Source: an uncultured Eubacteriales bacterium (GTDB lineage Bacteria > Bacillota > Clostridia > Oscillospirales > Acutalibacteraceae). Taken from it: DNA of 64,000 nucleotides. This document shows, one piece after another, positions 60,782 through 64,000 of the stretch (positions are counted from its first letter, which is position 1; every line of letters starts with the position of its first letter). A model generated the notes under the pieces. The model searched no databases and was not told where the DNA came from. It was given only the letters and a program-made list of their open reading frames with translations. The stretch covers positions 1 through 64,000 of the forward strand of contig CARTIQ010000005.1 of the NCBI GenBank assembly GCA_949068525.1. The letters run 5' to 3'. The translations under genes and the position numbers were made by a program.

Positions 60782-62740
60782 ATGAAATTCAAGTTAAAAT
60801 CGGACTATAAACCAACCGGAGATCAACCCGAAGCAATTGAGACGCTGGTTAAGGGCATTAACGGTGGCTATAAAGAGCAGACCTTGTTGGGTGTTACGGG
60901 CTCGGGGAAGACGTTTACCATGGCAAATGTTATTGCTAAATTGAACCGGCCCACATTGGTTTTGGCGCACAATAAGACGTTGGCAGCGCAGCTTTGCTCG
61001 GAGTTTAGGGAGTTTTTTCCGTATAACGCTGTGGAATATTTTGTGTCGTATTACGATTATTACCAGCCGGAAGCCTATGTGGCCACCACAGACACCTATA
61101 TAGAGAAGGACTCTTCGATTAATGACGAGATAGACAAACTGCGGCACTCTGCGACTTCTGCGCTATCGGAGCGAAGAGATGTTATAATCGTTGCGAGTGT
61201 GTCGTGCATTTATAGCCTTGGAAATCCTATTGATTACCGCACTATGGTGATTTCATTACGACCGGGGATGAATAAAAGTCGGAATGAAATTTTGAAAAAG
61301 CTCGTAGAGCTGCAGTATGAGCGCAATGATGTAAATTTGACTAGAAATAAATTTAGAGTTCGCGGGGATGTTTTGGAAATTTTCCCAGCAGTTTCAAGCG
61401 ATACCGTATTCCGGGTAGAATTTTTTGGTGATGAAATTGACAGGATAAGCGAAGTAAGCCCGATAACTGGAGAGGTAAAGGCGATTATCAAACATGTGGC
61501 AATATACCCGGCCTCACACTATATCGTGCCAAAGGATAAGCTGTATCAGGCTGTTTTGGATATTGAAAAAGAACTTACCCAGCGGATTGACTTCTTTCGC
61601 GATAATGAAAAATTATTGGAAGCGCAGCGGATAGAGCAGCGGACACGATATGATATTGAGATGCTAGAGGAGATCGGATTTTGCAAGGGAATAGAGAATT
61701 ATTCTCGGGTTTTGTCTGGTGGAGCACCGGGAGAAGCGCCGTTTACGCTGTTGGACTATTTTCCTGAGGATTTTTTGCTTTTTGTGGATGAGTCGCACGT
61801 TACGCTGCCGCAGGTGCGAGGGATGTACGCTGGGGACCGGGCTCGCAAGCAAAACTTGATTGATTATGGCTTTAGATTGCCTTCTGCTTACGATAATCGG
61901 CCACTAACTTTCGCTGAATTCTATAAAAAAGTCAATCAAATTGTATTTGTTAGTGCAACACCGGGGGATTTTGAAAGAGAAAAAAGCAGCCAGGTCGTGG
62001 AGCAGGTGATTAGGCCCACCGGCCTTGTGGATCCTGAGGTAATTGTTAAGCCGGTTGACGGCCAGATTGACAACCTCATTGCGGAAATAAACAAGCGGAT
62101 AGAGCAGAAAAACAGAGTGTTGGTAACCACCTTGACCAAGAAAATGGCCGAGAATTTGACGTCTTATTTGCAGGAGGTCGGAATAAAGGTGCGCTACATG
62201 CATTTCGGGATCGACACAGTCGAACGCATGGGGATAGTGCGAGATTTTAGACTGGGGGAATTCGATGTGCTGGTTGGAATCAACTTGCTTCGAGAAGGGC
62301 TGGACATCCCGGAAGTCTCACTGGTTGCGATTTTAGATGCGGACAAAGAGGGATTTTTGCGGTCGGAACGGTCGTTAATACAGACTATAGGTCGTGCCGC
62401 CAGAAACGCAAATGGACAAGTCATCATGTACGCGGACTCGGTTACCCCATCGATGGAGAACGCCATCAAAGAGACCGAACGCCGGCGAAAAATACAGCTT
62501 GAGTACAACGCGAAACACGGAATTGTGCCAAAGACTATTGTAAAGAAGGTTGCGGAAGTTTTGGAGATTTCTTCTCACGAGACGACCGACGAAAAAGTAA
62601 AGAAAAAATTGAGCAAAAAGCAGAAGGATGTGCTGATTTTGGAGCTGGAACGAGAAATGAAGGCAGCAGCAAAGCTGTTGGAGTTTGAGCACGCGGCTTT
62701 TTTACGAGATAAAATCGAAGAACTACGCAAATCAAAATAA
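60782..62740 (+). CDS. uvrB: UvrABC system protein B
   Basis: The product has 652 residues, the usual size. Walker A GVTGSGKT is at 37-44, the damage-sensing hairpin region at YDYYQPEAYV, helicase motifs DESHVTLPQVRGMY and TTLTKKMAENLTSYL, and the C-terminal UVR domain (LEREMKAAAKLLEFEHAAFLRD, in pieces). It verifies DNA damage and loads UvrC. uvrA follows 47 bases on. Confidence 0.98.
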   Translation: MKFKLKSDYKPTGDQPEAIETLVKGINGGYKEQTLLGVTGSGKTFTMANVIAKLNRPTLVLAHNKTLAAQLCSEFREFFPYNAVEYFVSYYDYYQPEAYVATTDTYIEKDSSINDEIDKLRHSATSALSERRDVIIVASVSCIYSLGNPIDYRTMVISLRPGMNKSRNEILKKLVELQYERNDVNLTRNKFRVRGDVLEIFPAVSSDTVFRVEFFGDEIDRISEVSPITGEVKAIIKHVAIYPASHYIVPKDKLYQAVLDIEKELTQRIDFFRDNEKLLEAQRIEQRTRYDIEMLEEIGFCKGIENYSRVLSGGAPGEAPFTLLDYFPEDFLLFVDESHVTLPQVRGMYAGDRARKQNLIDYGFRLPSAYDNRPLTFAEFYKKVNQIVFVSATPGDFEREKSSQVVEQVIRPTGLVDPEVIVKPVDGQIDNLIAEINKRIEQKNRVLVTTLTKKMAENLTSYLQEVGIKVRYMHFGIDTVERMGIVRDFRLGEFDVLVGINLLREGLDIPEVSLVAILDADKEGFLRSERSLIQTIGRAARNANGQVIMYADSVTPSMENAIKETERRRKIQLEYNAKHGIVPKTIVKKVAEVLEISSHETTDEKVKKKLSKKQKDVLILELEREMKAAAKLLEFEHAAFLRDKIEELRKSK

Positions 62741-62787
62741 ATTAAAACGCATGAGAAGCTTAGAATAACCTAGGGGGAGACTTTTTA

Positions 62788-64000
62788 TTGAATAATAACA
62801 TTGTTGTGAAGGGCGCCAGAGAGCATAATCTTAAAAATATCGATGTGACGATTCCGCGGGACAAGCTGGTTGTAATCACAGGGCTGTCAGGCTCGGGCAA
62901 ATCTTCGCTCGCTTTTGACACAATTTATGCAGAGGGTCAGCGCAGATATGTGGAATCGCTATCGTCGTACGCGCGGCAGTTTTTGGGGCAGATGGAAAAG
63001 CCTGCAGTGGAGAGCATTGAAGGCCTTTCGCCAGCTGTTTCTATTGACCAAAAGACTACATCGAAGAACCCAAGGTCTACGGTTGGCACGGTTACTGAAA
63101 TTTACGATTATTTGCGGCTTTTGTACGCCCGGATAGGTGTGCCGCACTGTCCAATCTGCGGAAAGGAGATCAAGCAGCAGACCGTTGACCAGATTGTTGA
63201 CCGAATAATGGCCTTTGAGAAAGGCACGAAGCTGCAGATTTTGTCGCCGATAGTCCGTGGACGAAAGGGAGAGCACGTAAAGGAGCTCGAAGATGTGCGC
63301 AAAAGCGGATACGTGAGGGTGCGTGTAGATGGGATTATTTATGATTTGTCGGAGGAAATAAAGCTTGAAAAAAACAAGAAACACACCATCGAAGTTGTTG
63401 TTGACAGGCTTGTTATAAAGGAAGATGTTCGCTCTAGGCTCTCGGATTCCATTGAGACTGCTAGTGAGCTCTCTAATGGACTCGTAATTGCCGATATTGT
63501 TGAGGGAGAAGATCTTCTGTTTTCCCAAAATTATGCATGCCCAGAGCATGGCACAAGCATAGAAGAGCTGAGTCCAAGGATGTTTTCGTTTAATAACCCT
63601 CACAGTGCGTGCAAAAAGTGCATGGGACTGGGAATTTTTATGCGCATTGACCCGGAAATTATTTTGCCAGATAAGAATTTATCGATAAACCAAGGTGCAA
63701 TCAAGGCTTATGGCTGGTCTTCGGGAAGTGACTCAAGCATTGCTAGGATGTATTATGAGGCTTTGGCCAAAAAATACGACTTTTCGCTGGATACGCCGAT
63801 TAAGGATTTGCCACAAGAGATAATTGATACCCTCTTATATGGCACCAATGGCGATAAAATAAGTATTGTTAGGGAAAGCGATAAGGCTAAATTCTCGTAT
63901 AATGCGACGTTTGAGGGGGTCATAAACAATTTGGAACGCAGATACCGTGAATCTAGCAGTAGCTTTGCCAAGGAAGACATTGAGTCTTACATGAGTGCAA
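62788..64000 (+). CDS. uvrA: UvrABC system protein A, N-terminal part (runs off the right edge)
   Basis: About 404 codons are visible from a TTG at 62788, preceded by GGGGGAGA. Walker A GLSGSGKSS lies near residues 32-40, then YAEGQRRYVESLSSYARQF, the UvrB-binding region, and part of a zinc module (CPICGKEI, later ACPEHG and CKKC). UvrA finds distorted DNA in nucleotide excision repair. The second ATPase half lies beyond the window. Confidence 0.97.
   Translation, partial: MNNNIVVKGAREHNLKNIDVTIPRDKLVVITGLSGSGKSSLAFDTIYAEGQRRYVESLSSYARQFLGQMEKPAVESIEGLSPAVSIDQKTTSKNPRSTVGTVTEIYDYLRLLYARIGVPHCPICGKEIKQQTVDQIVDRIMAFEKGTKLQILSPIVRGRKGEHVKELEDVRKSGYVRVRVDGIIYDLSEEIKLEKNKKHTIEVVVDRLVIKEDVRSRLSDSIETASELSNGLVIADIVEGEDLLFSQNYACPEHGTSIEELSPRMFSFNNPHSACKKCMGLGIFMRIDPEIILPDKNLSINQGAIKAYGWSSGSDSSIARMYYEALAKKYDFSLDTPIKDLPQEIIDTLLYGTNGDKISIVRESDKAKFSYNATFEGVINNLERRYRESSSSFAKEDIESYMSA

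Noticed and set aside
62959..63603. Minus-strand frame of 214 codons opposite uvrA
   Set aside because: It lies wholly within the conserved uvrA reading frame and has no start signals or recognisable domain.

Overview
The window is chromosomal DNA of an AT-rich, endospore-forming low-GC Firmicute, most likely a clostridium of the Oscillospirales/Ruminococcaceae kind. The evidence is the set of sporulation and germination genes (spoIVB, spo0A, a gerA-type operon, spoIIE, sigG, spoIIIE, gerW/ytfJ, cwlD, dacF-like), the Firmicute gene strings hprK-murB-rapZ-whiA and der-plsY, and consensus TTGACA/TATAAT promoters with strong GGAGG ribosome binding sites. No rRNA, tRNA, IS element, CRISPR array or phage module was recognised.

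Layout. 1-3.7 kb: the start of a Nif11-type leader gene leaving the left edge, a yjdF gene behind its riboswitch, an ABC-F ATPase behind a leader-peptide/terminator leader, and a frameshifted acetyltransferase. 3.8-11.4 kb: one giant 2536-residue protein on the minus strand that begins with a Nif11-type double-glycine leader, carries nested Q/N/D repeats and BspA-type leucine-rich repeats, and is otherwise low complexity. 11.8-18.9 kb: spoIVB-spo0A, a DUF421/DUF4363 pair and a three-gene germinant receptor operon. 19-23.6 kb: hprK-murB-rapZ-whiA-cwlD. 23.6-38.2 kb: spoIIE (minus), a class B PBP, a methylglyoxal synthase-like protein, hisS, sigG, a two-subunit transketolase, tepA-spoIIIE, a ComEC-like hydrolase with DUF3006, and an HD hydrolase.

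38.2-40.4 kb is an accessory patch of four small proteins with N-terminal secretion signals, most of them very acidic; the fourth is broken by two frameshifts. 40.4-48.5 kb returns to housekeeping: rpmF, der, plsY, rpmB (minus, followed by a 76-residue Nif11 peptide), an M50 protease, scpA, scpB, DUF2953, gerW, a D,D-carboxypeptidase and rluB. 48.5-54.4 kb is a minus-strand operon for dTDP-L-rhamnose synthesis (rfbA, rfbD, rfbB, rfbC) with three family 2 glycosyltransferases, for a rhamnose-containing surface polysaccharide. 54.5-64 kb holds proS, a two-domain cell-wall hydrolase, trxB, an rluA-family gene, radC, uvrB and the start of uvrA.

The least ordinary material is the set of Nif11-type leaders (left edge, giant protein, small peptide). 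The left-edge leader and the giant-protein leader share the same unusual long spacing, which suggests a family of very large proteins exported through a double-glycine leader. No maturation enzyme or C39-peptidase transporter lies in the window, so the export route is inferred. Other points are the secreted-protein patch, a methylglyoxal synthase homologue that has lost three catalytic positions, and the attenuator-like leader of the ABC-F gene. All family calls come from reading the sequence and recalled family features; no database search was run.
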